Below, piece after piece: positions 44,626 to 57,313 of a stretch of 64,000 nucleotides of DNA (position 1 is its first letter; every line of letters begins with the position of its first letter). Under the pieces are notes generated by a model. It worked only from the letters and a program-made list of their open reading frames with translations, was not told the DNA's origin and did no database searches. The DNA is taken from positions 1 through 64,000 of the forward strand of contig SKCR01036116.1 of NCBI GenBank assembly GCA_019454045.1, given 5' to 3'. The DNA comes from Zanthoxylum bungeanum. Taxonomy: Eukaryota > Streptophyta > Magnoliopsida > Sapindales > Rutaceae. Made by a program: the position numbers and the translations under genes.

Positions 44626-45693
44626 AAAATCCCCTAAGATGATAAAAGAAGTGCAAAGTCTGACCGGTATGGTGGCCTCGCTCAATCGATTTATTTCCCG
44701 AGCAATCGACAAGTGCCACCCCTTCTTCAAAGTCGTCAAGAAGGCAAAAAATAAAGTCAACTGGACGCCGAAATGCGAGAAGGCCTTCCTGCAGTTAAAA
44801 CAATACCTGACGCAGCCCCCACTTCTAGCAAAGCCATCCCCATGTGAGACCTTATACTTATATTTAGCTATTTCGGAGCATGCAGTGAGTTCAATATTAG
44901 TGCAAGAGGCTGATAAAGTACAAAAGCCAGTGTATTATGTTAGTAAAGCTTTATTAGATGCTGAGACCAGATATCCAGCACATGAGCTGGTCGCATTGTC
45001 ATTAATCACTGCGGCCCGGAAGTTACGACCTTACTTCCAGGCCCATCCTATTGGGATTTATACCAATTATCCTTTAAGGAAGATTCTGCAAAAACCAGAG
45101 GTCTGGGGTATGTTAATGAAGTGGTCGGTAGAATTAAGTGAACACGATATTTCTTACCTCCCAAGGGCAGCGGTAAAAGGGCAGGCTCTGGCAGACTTTG
45201 TTGCTGAATTCACAGAACTCTAAATTCTGACCGTGGGGGAAGAGAAATGGGAGATGTCAGTCGACGGATCGGCCAGCTCACAAGGTAATGGGGCCGGAAT
45301 CGTATTGAAAAATGGTAAAGGTGAAGAAGTATTGTTCGCCTTGAGGTTCGCCTTCGATGCCACAAACAATGAGGCAGAATATGAGGCAATTTTGGTCGGT
45401 TTAAGGTTATGCATGGTGATGGGCGTCCACGACGTAGTTGTAAGAAGTGACTCCCAGCTGGGTTTTCAGCAGCTAAAGGGAGAATTCCAAGCCAGAGAGC
45501 CGAGTATGATAGCCTATTTAGCTGAGGTAAGAAGGTTGGTGGGGAAAATGGGGAACATGTGTTTTGAGCAATTCGGTTGGGAAAACAACTGTGAGGCAGA
45601 CTCTCTGGCACGACTCGCATCTTCAATAAAGGTAGAAAATCCCAGAACTGTCCCTCTAATCTCCCTCCGAGAAAAAAAACGTAGGCGAGCTTG
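44626..45693 (+). pseudogene. Tat RNase H and archaeal-type RNase H
   Basis: First domain in the open frame 44528-45223: SLTGMVASLNRFISRAIDKC, VYYVSKALLDAETRYPAHE, ISYLPRAAVKGQALADFVAE. It stops at 45221-45223. The second RNase H (45233-45693) keeps VDGSASSQGNGAGIVL, TNNEAEYEAILVGLRLC, VRSDSQLGFQQL and CEADSLARLAS, i.e. all four acidic catalytic positions. This archaeal-type domain marks the Tat lineage. It would remove the RNA strand during DNA synthesis. Confidence 0.92.
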
Positions 45694-46955
45694 AGGTAGA
45701 AGTATTGGATACGGAAAGTAAATCTTCATGGATGCAACCAATCAGGAGATATCTGGAGACCGGGGAGACTCCTAAAGATAAAAAGGAAGCCAGAAAACTG
45801 AAATTCAAAAGCACTAAGTTCTCCCTGATCGAAGGGGTGTTATACCAAAGGGGTTATACGGTACCCCTTCTGAGATGTTTAGCAGAAGATGAGGTTGACT
45901 ATGTGCTCAGAGAAATTCATGCCGGAATCTGTGGGAGTCATGCCGGAGGACAATCAATTGTCTTTAAAGCTTTAAGAAAATGGTTCTACTGGCCGACCAT
46001 GTATCAGGACGGTGTGAGGGTGGCCCGAAAATGTAAAGGATTCCAGAAGAATGCCAATATTCACCACCAGCCCGCAGAACAGTTGACCACCCTATCCAGC
46101 CCTTGGCCGTCGCCCAGTGGGGGCTGGATATCATCGGACCGATGCCGAAGGGGTGAGGGCAAGCGAAATACGCCATTGTTGCCATAGATTATTTCACCAA
46201 ATGGGTGGAAGCCGAACCCCTATCCACAATCACAGAGAAGAAAGCTACAGAGTTCTTAAGAAATAATATTATCTGCAGGTTCGGAATTCCTGGGGCTGTC
46301 ATCACCAATAACGGAAAACAGTTCGATAGCAAAGGTTTCAGGAAGCTCTGTGAAGACCTCCAAATCGCCTTAAGATTCGCCTCACCTGCCCATCCCAAGT
46401 CCAACGGACAGGTAGAGGCGACAAACAAGACCATCAAATCCAATCTTAAAGCTCGGCTCGGAGCTTGCTAGAGTTTATGGGTCGAGGAGTTACCGGAGGT
46501 GTTGTGGGCATACCGGACGACCTGTAAGGATTCCACAGGGGAAACTCCGTTTTCATTATCATACGGATGTGAAGCGGTTATTGCAGCAGAGATCAGAATG
46601 ACTACCCACCGGATCCGGCATTATAAGGACGAAAAAAATGAAGAACTTATCAAAAGTCATCTCGACCTGATCGAAGAAAAGAGGGAGAAGTCGGCTATGA
46701 AAACACCAGTCTATCAATAACGAATGGCCCGTTTCTACAACAAAAAAGTTCGGACCCGTGTTTTTCTTCCGGGTGACTTGGTATTGCGAAGGGTCACCTT
46801 GAACACTTGAAGGCCGGAGGAAGGTTTGCTAGGTGCCAAGTGGGAAGGGCCCTATAGAATTATGGAAGTAGTAAGATCGGGTGCCTATACTTTGGAACAG
46901 CTGGACGTCACCCTACTAAAAAAGCCTTAGAATGCCGAGATGTTGAGGAAGTACT
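45694..46955 (+). pseudogene. Tat integrase, inactive
   Basis: The zinc module is LREIHAGICGSHAGG with CKGFQKN, so the second Cys of CxxC is Phe. A frameshift follows near 46110-46180. The core continues with AIVAIDYFTKWVEAEPLS, ITNNGKQFDSKGF (catalytic Asp now Asn) and HPKSNGQVEATNKT (Glu intact). The tail reads YGCEAVIAAEI and FLPGDLVLRRV, with stops at about 46468, 46718 and 46808. With a zinc ligand and a DDE residue lost, it cannot integrate DNA. Confidence 0.92.
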
Positions 46956-47513
46956 TCCAATAGGTTTTTTCTTTATTTCTTTTTTAAACAACCCGACAGG
47001 GGTTTGGAGATCAAATAAATCCTCTCCCAAAATATCCCGCGGAGAGTTGTAGGAAGGGCAGTAGGTCCCCGAATATGAATAAAATTTTCTTTTTTCAGTT
47101 AAGAAAATCTCCACTCGCTTTTTTAAATTAGACTTGAAAGTCATATCCAATACTTCGGGGACATACTCGACGCGAATGGATGATTTGGGATTAGGAAATG
47201 CACCAAAACTGTGACATACCAATCACAATTGCTACCATAAAAACCCCGGGTAGAAGTGCTCCGACCTAACTCATTTCATTTTTGAGGATCAACACTGCAT
47301 CAAGGGATGAAGCGCATAAGGGAGCACGTGAAGCCTTTCATAGTAGAGTCAAACCCCCGAAGCTGGAGCAGAACTACCCTATAACTTGTATTAATAAGGG
47401 ATATTCGAAGATGGTAATCGTGGGGAAGGAGTGCCCGCGTAAGATGGCCGGCCTGGCCAGCTGGGGAAATACGGCTGCAAGGAGTGTGTTCCCACACGTT
47501 ATGTCTGACCAAC
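46956..47513 (+). other. T3 3' UTR before the arrays
   Basis: Colinear in part with T1 14645-14990. No gene seen. It includes 'ctggccagctggggaaatacggc' (47453-47475), the stretch that marks the downstream capture boundary in T2. Confidence 0.65.
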
Positions 47514-48240
47514 GGATCTGTGAGAAGCATAGCACGAGGATGGATTATACCCTCGTGGCGTTTTCTTGCTCCAGTGTTACCGAGCATAAGGAGGAGCATG
47601 CCCTTAATGTTTCGGACACTCTTTGATCCCTACCCATTACCCATTCGGTCATTCGGATCCGTGAGAAGCATAGCACGAGGAGGGATTATGCCCTCGTGGC
47701 GTTTGCTTGCTCCAGTGTTACCGAGCATAAGGAGGAACATTCCCTTAATGTTTCGGAATTTCTTTGATCCCTACCCATTCGGTCATTCGGATCCGTGAGA
47801 AGCATAGCATGAGGAAGGTTTATGCCCTCGTGGCATTTGCTTTCTCCAGTGTTACCGAGCATAAGGAGGAGCATACCCTTAATGTTTCAGACACTCTTTG
47901 ATCCCTACCAATTTGGTCATTCGGATCCGTGAGAAGCATAACACGAAGAGGGATTATGTCCTCGTGGCGTTTGCTTGCTCCAGTGTTACCGAGCATAAGG
48001 AAGAGCATGCCCTTAATGTTTCGAACACTCTTTGATCCCTACCTCGGTCATTCAGATCCGTGAGAATCATAGCACGAGGAGGGATTATGCCCTCGTGGCA
48101 TTTGCTTGCTCCAGTGTTACCGAGCATAAAGAGGAGCATGCCCTTAATGTTTCGGACACTCTTTGATCCCTACCTATTCGGTCATTCGGATCCGTGAGAA
48201 GCATAGCACAAGGAAGGATTACACCTTCGTGGTGTATATT
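47514..48240 (+). repeat. ~134-bp tandem repeats of T3
   Basis: Six units containing 'ggatccgtgagaagcatagcacgagg' variants begin at about 47514, 47655, 47789, 47923, 48054 and 48188 (spacing 131-141). Overlapping ORFs on both strands repeat the same peptide and are not genes. T2 carries the same unit in reverse (33840-34098, 37326-37450). Confidence 0.92.
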
Positions 48241-48759
48241 TGCTCCAACGTTGTAAGGAGGAGCCCTCGAACGAAACACAGGCTCCATAGTGACCTGGCG
48301 TATAGAGGAATGTGCCCTTACCATCCTAAACGCTCTTTGATCCGAATCCTGGTTCACCGGGACTCTGAATTGAAAGATTCAGAATTATGTTTTAGAGACC
48401 TCGGACGAGATGTTGTTTTGAGGCATCTGTGCTGTTGCCTTGGGATGAGTGTTAAGTCACCCCTGTTTTTTGATTTTATTTTCTAAAAGTTTTGTTTTTT
48501 GTATTTCGCTGGTCTGGCAAGGGGACGCCCATGCCAAATCCGATAGGGCTTCAAAGGTTGATTCACTTCCTTTCTGAATAAGTCCCAAGGATTAGTCGGC
48601 TCGGGGCTAGATTCATTCTGCCGAGGTAATTTGGTTGTTAGGCTCAGGGCCGGATCCGTTCCGTCGAGGCCTCTTAGTTAATCGGTTTGGGGCTGGATTC
48701 GTTCCGCCAAGGCCACTTGATTATTTGGCTTGTGGCTGGATTCGTTCCGTTGAGGCCAT
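48241..48759 (+). other. T3 3' UTR between arrays
   Basis: Single-copy element sequence (48241-48590) colinear with T2 33550-33840 in reverse, then short irregular repeats with 'ctggattcgttccg..gaggcc' (48600-48759). No gene. Confidence 0.65.
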
Positions 48760-49170
48760 TTTTTGGACTGGGGACGTAACATTTCCCCCAGTGCCAAGTA
48801 TTTCTCTCAGCTCGGGGTCGGGTTATGTCCTACTGAGTCTTTCTTTTGGATTGGGGACATAACATTTCCCTCAGTGCCAAGTGTTTCTCTCAGCTCGGGG
48901 TCGGGTTACGTCCCACTGAGTCTGTCTTTTGGAATGGGGATATAACATTTCCCTCAGTGCCAAGTGTTTCTCTCAACTCGGGGTCGGGTTACGTCCCATT
49001 AAGTCTGTCTTTTGGACTAAGGACATAACATTTCCCTCAGTGCCAAGTGTTTCTCTCAGCTCGGGGTCGGGTTACGTCCTACTGAGTCTGTCTTGTTGGA
49101 CTGGGGACGTAGCATTTCCCCCAGTGCCAAGTGTTTATTTCAGCTCGGAGGCGGGTTTCGTCTCACCACA
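48760..49170 (+). repeat. 83-bp tandem repeats of T3
   Basis: Five units with 'cagctcggggtcgggtta' and 'acataacatttccctcagtg', spaced 83 bp. They are homologous to part of the 128-bp unit of T1 and to the 83-bp units of T2. Confidence 0.92.
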
Positions 49171-49339
49171 AGATCATATTCTCGGCTCAGATCGGCCGGG
49201 CCGTGAGTGATTGTTTGCAGGGAAGCATTCGGAGAAATATGAAATACAAGAAATGGAATAAACACATATATAAATCTACTTGTGAAAAGTTATTACAATG
49301 AGAATAAAGTTATTCAGAATTACACGAGGCCCCGTTCGG

Positions 49340-51436
49340 GTTACCCCTTACAGATCAGCATGCGCAGGGACAGTTGGTTCTTCCTCGATAGGCTCGGGTA
49401 GCAAATGGATTGGCTCGACCTCGGGAGGAATAAGACGGTGGCTTCCACATTGACGGCCTGAGAGGTCTCGATAATTTTGGCTTCGGGGGCCAGAGTAGGA
49501 GCCGCAGGTCAATTCTCTTCGGGAGCAGGAGCCTCAGGTCGTCCTCTTCAGGAGCTGGGAGTGCTGGGGCAATCGAAATGGGGTCGGGATCCATCACCTC
49601 TTCGGGAGAAAGGGGTAGCCATCTTTGAAACTCCTCCTGTGAAATTTCCCTTTGCGGGCTTGCTCGGCCTCCATTTCAGTAAGTCGGTTCTGGAGCCTCT
49701 GGGCTTGGCCACCCTCGGATAAAAGAATCAGGAGGAGATCCTTGTTCTTAGCCGCCAGATAATTCGTCTGCCAAGAAGAAACAGAAAATCAGAAATCAAA
49801 CTAAGTCATGAACTCACAACGGAAATAAGGGAAGTGTGGCTACCTTGGCCATCTGGGAGCACAACAACGTAACCACATCCTCGGGAGAGAGATCTTCGTA
49901 CCTCGGAATCTTCGCCGGAGGAACCGCTTCGGCCAGTTCATTGATTGCCGGCACCAAATGAGAAGTGGCCTCCCTGATGTCCTGGCCAAGGTCTTCTATG
50001 CCGAGAATCACGGCGCCTTTCTGCTTTTTGGAAGAGCCCTCCGGCACTTTCTTCTCATTCTGCACTGGCTGCCTCTTACTCAGGACCTGTTCCTCCTCTG
50101 CCTCCCGAGTCAGCTCAGCTTCCTCTACCCCAAACAGGCGCCTCTTTTTTCTAGTAGGTTTGGACGGACTGGCAGGTCGGGTGGAGACTGTTGGCGATGC
50201 CCTGGAAGGGGGAGATAAGCCTTGGGTAGCTGACGGGGCTGCCACTTCAGTCACTTTTCTAGCCTCGGCAATTGCTGGCCGTTTTCGAGAAGGTCCGACT
50301 CCAACATGGCATGTTTTCTTTGTTGCACCGGACAGTTGATCAAGGTATTTTGGCCTCCTTAACATTCCTGCAAAGGCAAAGGCATAAAAGTGGTCAGTCT
50401 AAAATCTGAATAATTTCGAATCATTATCATGCTAATCAAACAAGGGGGTCGGTCAGAGGGTTAGTAATAATCTACCTATCCGCCCCGGGACCTTCAGAGG
50501 ATCAGTCCGAACGAGGCCCGACTCGACAAAGGCCTCATCATTAACCAACTTCTTCCAATGGTCTGTGTACCGCCGAGCCCAGTGTAGCCGCACCCGGACC
50601 TGATGGGAGACCTTGAGAGTGTCCCTCCAGCAAGCTGGGAAGAGTCAAAAGAGTTAGAATCATATCATAAAGTCAAGAACAGAAACACTAAGGGTTAGAT
50701 TCCTAACCTCCCGCTCTAAAGATATCTGGGATTGAAACCTCCTCTTCGTACGATCTCAGGACCCGACCCCAATCTTCTGTGGCCTAGAACCATAAATCTT
50801 TGAAGTTTTTGTTAGAGTCGGGGAGTTTGCCAACGATGTTTGATGAATCAGCGTAAGCAGAAAGGTAGTACCAACCATGGTGCGTTCTTGGGTTGGCCTT
50901 CAATCGATACAACCTCTTCACTTCTTCAAGAGAGGGTTGGCCGAGTCCCGCCCGACGCCAAATCATATGTAGCCCGGCCAAAATCCTCCAACTATTCAGG
51001 CTTAATTGACAAGAGGCAATCTCCATCTCGGCCAGCATCCAGGCGAAATAAAGTTGAATTGGCAGTCGGAGTCCGCACTCAAAGAAAGCCGGACGAAGAG
51101 CCAGCGAACCCTCGTCGGGTTGACTAGCACGATCCAATGGGCCAGGGAGTTCAAGAGAAATATATATCGGAATATCATATCGTTGCCGGAGCAGTGCTAG
51201 ATCATCTTCAGTTATTTTGGATGGCCGATCCATGTCCAAAGCCGAGCAGTCAAAGTCACCGAGCTCTGGGTCCTTCCGAGGAATTCTCTGGTGGTAAGTA
51301 TTTTGTTCAGTTTCAGAAGGGGTGGGGGTAGTGTCGAGGTCCTCTATGCTTGGTGCTCCTGAGCTCGAGGAGATCTCTTCAACAAGGGGGTCGGAGGTCT
51401 AGCAGAGTTTGCAGAGGAAGACCTGTTGTCAGACAT
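49340..51436 (-). pseudogene. Antisense ORF of Tat element T3 (transposase_28-like)
   Basis: Read opposite to gag-pol, with ATG at 51436. After a broken N-terminus, 51239-50784 gives a 151-codon open core: AFFECGLRLPIQLYFAWMLA, CQLSLNSWRILAGLHMIWRR, KANPRTHHGWYYLSAY, NKNFKDLWF. A possible intron (gttagg...cccag, about 50707-50643) separates it from CWRDTLKVSHQVRVRLHWAR. A further block at 50365-49814 starts MLRRPKYLDQLSG and includes a basic stretch KPTRKKRRLFGVEE, a possible nuclear localisation signal. The acidic/proline C-terminus ends near 49350. It is the same layout as T1 and resembles PF04195. Function is unknown. Confidence 0.82.
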
Positions 51437-52350
51437 CCCTGATATCCGAGAAATAAAAAAGGGGGGGTCAGTCTATAGCTAATTTCTAAAACGGCCATGG
51501 ATTTCACAGTTACCCTGAGATTCCTGGAAAACTAAACCTGTGGGTTCTAAATGCCCTAAAAACATCAATCAAGCAATAAATCTCTCTCTAACAACATAAA
51601 GCCAAACATAGAACCCAGTACGAACCTAAGTGTCTCTAATCCTAAATATCCAGACATGCTTCACACACACAAAAAAGAAAGAAAAGAAAAAGCAAACAGC
51701 AAGCATAAAGCGGGGAGGTCATTCAAAATACTTACTTGGTTCTTTTAGAAGGGTTTCAGATTTCTTGGTGCGGTCTGGTCGTTCTTTGAGTTCACTGAGC
51801 ACAGTTGGGAGAGAGGAGTTCTCGCGGATGGGAAAATTTGAAGTGTTACTAAAAGAAGGCAACAGTGTATTACTACATTTTCTTATAATTTGTTCGGTGC
51901 ATTTGTGGCCGTTGGATCGAACGAGGGCATCAGATGTACGCCACATGTCGTCTTTTAAAATGATATTTTAGAGTTGGATGGACGAATGAGATTGGGCGTC
52001 CTTTGGGTTGATGATGGCGGTCGGATTGCTTGCTTTTTGACGGGAGGACGATAGATGGTTGACAAGTGGCAGGCTCCCGTTAAACCTAGAAGTGATCTGA
52101 TGGACATTTAAGAGAATGTGGCGGTTGCGTGTCTCGAGAGACGGTTACAGAAGGGCGATAAAGGGATTTTTCTTCTGGCGGGAAAAGAAGTCAGATCGAG
52201 CATCTCAATCGTACCGATGACATGGTGGTGACAGGCCAATAAACTTCTCCTCACAAGGGCTAGCCGTCACTCCATCACGAGTACTATTCTTTTTATATAG
52301 TTCCCGACACCAACTTGTATACTCGTTGGAACCGAGAACTAGGGGATAGA
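51437..52350. other. Leader of T3 antisense ORF and PPT
   Basis: On minus, 51946-51719 is an open stretch ending in a GTAAGTATT-like donor (51730-51740), possibly a 5' exon of the antisense transcript. 51960-52330 is non-coding. The plus-strand PPT GAACTAGGGGATAGA (52336-52350) precedes the 3' LTR. Confidence 0.55.
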
Positions 52351-53076
52351 TGTTGATGGTATTTTCAAGCACTATTGTATTTAAGCAACACGGCAGGGGT
52401 TAAAGGGTAACTCCCTTCTTGTTCAAGATCATTAATGCCGACCCAACCACTGAAAGCCAATCGTAAGGGGCCGAGCACTTCATGATTGGTAACCGACCAC
52501 TTCAGACCAGACGGTCGGGCATTATCAAATCGATGACAGCATTCTCAGTTCAAAAGACCATTATGACCGACCTCCTGAAGACCGAGAATATGGCGAGATA
52601 TGCTCCAGAAGATAAGACATCCTATTTTTACGGATAAGAAGATAAGTTATCCTACTTTCATGGGGAAAAGTTGATAAGTCAGTGTCCTAATAGGATAAAG
52701 GAATTGAAGGTAGTTTCGACTAAGAATTCTTATGGGAAAAGGAAACTGTTTCTTTTCTATTATAAATAGGAGGGGAAAGCGTGCTTGTAAGGTAGAGTGG
52801 ACAAGAGTTCAAGAGAGAATTAGACTTGTAAACATAAAACAGATCAGAGAAACATATTTTGGTAATAAAATATCATCCGTTCTATGCCCGTGGATGTAGG
52901 TTGGATCTGATCCGCCGAACCACGTTAAATCTCTTTGTTGATTGGTGAATTTACTTATCTTTTGCCAAATTTGCTTTTGGTTTCCTATAAACAAAATAAA
53001 TTCACAGTTGGAGGAGGATTATCTCGGGAGTAAAAAAAACCGTTATTGTCCCTGAGACCTAAATCAGCCGTCAATA
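52351..53076 (+). repeat. 3' LTR of T3
   Basis: It starts TGTTGATGGTATTTTC and ends GCCGTCAATA, directly followed by the TSD TTATC. A TATA box lies at 52761-52768. Its 5' mate ends TCAACA rather than TCAATA. Confidence 0.94.
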
Positions 53077-53081
53077 TTATC

Positions 53082-55270
53082 GAAGGAAATCTTTTGTTGG
53101 TAATCAATTTTACGAACTATTTTTCACCGATTATCAACAAAAATTTCTATCGGCAATTAAAAAATTTCTTATAGTTTTATAAAATAACATACTGCTAGAG
53201 GCAAGATGCTACCGGTAGGAGACAGAATCAACCTATCCCCTTGAGCCTCAATAATAACGAAAAACGGACATGACATGCCCTAATGGACAATCATGGTCAC
53301 AATTCAGCACCCAAAAAAAGACTTGTACAAATACCAATTAAGCAAATAGGACTTCAGGTCCAAACTTAAAACAATTCAAATCACATTGCCAATCTTCAGG
53401 ACTCTGTGCCCAAAATAAATCCTACAATTTAATATTTATAATTACATACACATTTAATAAGCTTTGATCGATACGAACTTATAAAAATGCAACTTGATTT
53501 CTAAATAATGTGACCCCTCCAATGACTCAAGAATGGATGACTGCAACTTGAGTAATCCATCACCTCAGGTCCTTTACATAACCATACAAAATCAAAACCC
53601 TAAGACTTAGTGGTGAGTGCAAAATTATCTCAATTACCAAGTATTCTTGTACTTTTTCAGTCTTCTATCAAAACTATCCCACTACCATATATACCTTTAC
53701 CGATTTTAAGAATATGTTTTATATAAACTCTTAGATCCATCTTTTAATAATTCTATATGATCAATTATATGATATTTATTTTATAATCGTGCATAGCAGC
53801 AAACAATTTCAATAGTAGGCCTTACATACATATACATCCCATCAAACACATTCAAATATCTTACTTATTTGTATACATGTACAATTTATAAAACTTAACT
53901 TACATTGATCCTCAGATCTTTCATATAACCATTACACGCACACATGAATATGCTTCCAACACTAATATTTTCATATACTCATATTCCAAACGTATAAAAT
54001 ATCACATAATCGACAATAACAATATACATGTTTATCAAAATACAGAAGAACATCAGGGTAATTCATAAACATCCATATGCATTATCTTATACACTTATAA
54101 TCATCAATCAATACCTATACACATTCATATATATCGGACACAACCTCTTGTGCAAGCAATTTCATACATTCCCAAGTTGAAAATGGGACAAACAATCACA
54201 ACTGATTTGTCCATTTACTCTTTACAAATGTAGATTCAACACAAACAATCATAAAAGTCATCGTGGAGAGCATAAAACAATCACTTTAAAAATAATTTTG
54301 ATAACTCATCATAAAACCCTTTGGTGTAAACAGAATCAAATTCGAAAATCATCTTCCTTGTAAATCATTTTCAAACGTCTAGGACCAACTCAATTGGAAG
54401 AAATGTAACAAATATCCAGTGTCCGAATCTTGTACTAAGATCGAACAATAAATGGAACAAGCTCATGTTGACAGAGGGTAACGAATCAATCCACTGCAGT
54501 TGGACAAAGCCCTATACAAGCATCAGGACAGATTCAAAAGTCCTAAAACCATAAAAACACAGTACAAGCACCGTGATAGAAACATATCATATCAAATAAT
54601 GTCATAAATGAAATCGGATGTATCTCATTCAAAACTTGATTCGTTTGAAATTATTATTTCTTCAAAACACTAAATACATCTTAGTCAAGAAAATTCCTTT
54701 GAAAATGTGAGTGAAAATCAAATTCATATATCATTTAAAATAATTCTCTTATAAATAATCTTTTCAAATCACATATCAAGCGCGTAAAGTGTACGAACAT
54801 GATCATGTCGATGGAGTAATATAATTATAAGCTATAATTCATGAAAATATAAGTCAAGCGCGGGACAAAAACATATCATCAAGCACCTCAACGAAAACAT
54901 ATTGTCAAGTCATAAAACATGAAAATGGGGATTAAGCGTCGAGGAAGAAACATTTTGTTAACAAGAGTCTCGACAGAAATATAACAATAAGTCTCGAAAT
55001 ATTAAAACATATAACAAGCATCGGGATATAAACATGTCTTTATCATTCTCAATCAAAAACAAGTTATCCAAAATATTCTTTTTATCAAATATACTTTTGT
55101 TTCATATGATCAAATATCGCAATACCAACATAATCACAATCATAAAGAAAAAAGAAATATTAGAAGACGAAATTATCATAAAGACAGAAAATAGAAGTGT
55201 CCGTCCGTATAACAGATACATCACTCAAAGCATATATTTATCACTCATCATTCAATAAAAGCCCACAGGT
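53082..55270. other. Unassigned AT-rich DNA between T3 and C
   Basis: No gene or known repeat identified. 53082-53176 has short inverted motifs (accgattatcaac, tttctatcggc) and ends in tttcttatagttt, reminiscent of a degenerate CACTA terminus. The rest is AT-rich with only short ORFs. It joins 62355 if C is removed. Confidence 0.55.
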
Positions 55271-55275
55271 CTGGC

Positions 55276-57295
55276 TGTTGGACAATTATGACCCATAGCG
55301 TCACTATTTGTACATATCATGATGTTGTTGTACAAATTAACTATGTGACAAAGGAGATTGCACTCTTATCATTGGTGATTAGATCACATAGATGTATATA
55401 TGATAGGAGGTCCCTATGATTTGTTCCTGGACGGAGAATGATATGAGACAGTATCAGTCCACGAAGGATAAATCATTAAATATCCCTAGTCAGAGTATTA
55501 TCGAGATTGGACATTGATAAATACGTAAAAGACTAGTATTACACTCGTACGCGATGTGAGGGCACAACGGCATAGTTCTCATATATTTGGGTATAGGATA
55601 CTCATGCAAGTGTAATAGGAGGTTGTGTTTTACCGATGGTATGGGAAACAGCTTCGCTCTGGATAGACCCCCTCGGAATTCCATTGGTAGTATGACTATG
55701 TGTCTATAAAAGTCCGAAATCAGGGTAGGTGTATTTGGTCTTAACTGAGACTTGCACCGCTAATACTTGCGACAATCAATATACTTTAGTTGCGGTCGTC
55801 CATGTCTTTAACAGGTTCTGTGTACGCCAATGCTGTTTAAATTGAGAATCGTAGTGTGTTGGGTGTGATGTCACGACGGAAGTTTCACTCCAGTCATATG
55901 GAGATGATGGTCACGTAGGATACATGACTGGTTCTCTTAAACGCTGCAGCTATCGGGATAAAATGACAAGGTCAGGTTTATCCGATTATAGAGACTAGTC
56001 ACCAGACATCCGACATGTGCTTCGTACGGGGCAGACACAATTCCAGCCCCAAGCCTAGCACGTGATCATCCGATACTGGACAGAAGTATGCAATACTACG
56101 TATACTACGCCTCATATAGATCCTTTATTCCTGAAAGGATATTTCCGGAGAATTGGGTAGGCATGGTGCTTTGCTAGAAGCCAACCTTGTCTTGTAAATC
56201 GGTATAAACGTAGTACTTGGTACTTACGTGTTCGGATAGTCCGATGACCAAATTACTATCAACATATTCGGGGATCTCATGGGTCACTTCCCGAAGATTC
56301 ACCGATGACGTATGACTCGCACTCTAAATTAATCTGGGATTAATTAGATGAGAGAGAAAATTAATCTGGGATTAATTACAGAGATATTTTATCTGGGATA
56401 AAATATCCAATAAAGAGAGATAACGATTAATTAGGAATTAATCGATTAATTAATATATTTGATATATGAAACGAAATTGGATTTCGACGCGGAATTCAAA
56501 TTAGATTTTAATTCGGGCGAACGAGTTAATTTAGAATTAATTCGTTAGTGACGTGAATAGTGATTTCGCTAGGCGTAATCATTTAATTACGACGCAGCGG
56601 AAAATTCATTAATTTAGAATTAACGAACCCGAGCCCGAGATTATTTGTGAGCGCATTCGCATTTCGAATTCGATTGCGGCACGCAAGTCAAATCAAGCGT
56701 CAAATCATTAGTCGTATCAAGCGTCAAATCACATGTCACTTTGAGTGATGTGACTTGACAACTTGATGGATTGATGAAGTGATGTGAGTGGTTGGTGCCA
56801 TTAAAGGCTTGACTTTTTGAAAACCAAATTCATTCCAAATGAATTTGAAATCCAAATGTGTGTATAAGATACACAAATTTGGAAACAACTCACACAACTC
56901 TTTCTTCCTCTCATCTCTCTCTTCACATGCCCATGGAGGCAAAAAATTCACTGGTTGTCTCTCAAAACTGTGAGCATTGGGAAGGAAATAGTGGGATTTT
57001 GTGGCAAAATCACAAGTGCTAGCACACTTACGAGACATGCGAAGGTGATAGGGAAGTCCACCCATGAGCCGGGAATCGTTCGACAAAGCTTGGAGCTTGA
57101 CGAAGGACCAAACCCGAGCCAAACCAGTAGGCTGTGAACTGCCACTGCCGAACCAGTGAAGGAGAGTATAAATGGATTTTTGTTCGTCAAAGCATCGCTC
57201 AATCGATCGATGTGAGTATTCCGTAACTTCGTTGATTTGTATTCGCATATATTTCATGCTTATTATTGATCTTGGGACCTTAATAGAAACCAACA
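55276..57295 (+). repeat. 5' LTR of C
   Basis: TGTTGGACAATTATGACCC...GAAACCAACA. Palindromic 'aattaatctgggattaatt' clusters occur at about 56320-56440. The short ORFs carry no known domain and recur in the 3' LTR. Confidence 0.95.
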
Positions 57296-57296
57296 A

Positions 57297-57313
57297 TGGC
57301 ATCTAGAGCAAGG
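57297..57313 (+). other. Primer binding site of C
   Basis: TGGCATCTAGAGCAAGG, one base after the 5' LTR. It is a slightly altered form of the TGGTATCAGAGC site of plant copia elements (initiator tRNA-Met). Confidence 0.85.

Larger units (their letters stand above)
40811..53076 (+). mobile_element. Complete, decayed Tat-lineage element T3
   Basis: Perfect TSD TTATC (40806-40810 and 53077-53081). LTRs are 725 and 726 bp. Order: 5' LTR, PBS, gag, protease, RT, RNase H, archaeal-type RNase H, integrase, 134-bp and 83-bp repeat arrays, antisense ORF (minus), PPT, 3' LTR. It serves as the reference for reading T1 and T2. Every coding module has stops or frameshifts, and the LTRs differ at about 20 positions in their first 200 bp, so this is an old copy. 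Confidence 0.95.

Noticed and set aside
47484..48357. Series of 60-100 codon ORFs on both strands
   Set aside because: They repeat the same peptide every ~134 bp, matching the tandem array period; not genes.
48635..49210. Overlapping 60-93 codon ORFs
   Set aside because: By-products of the 83-bp tandem repeat in the T3 3' UTR.
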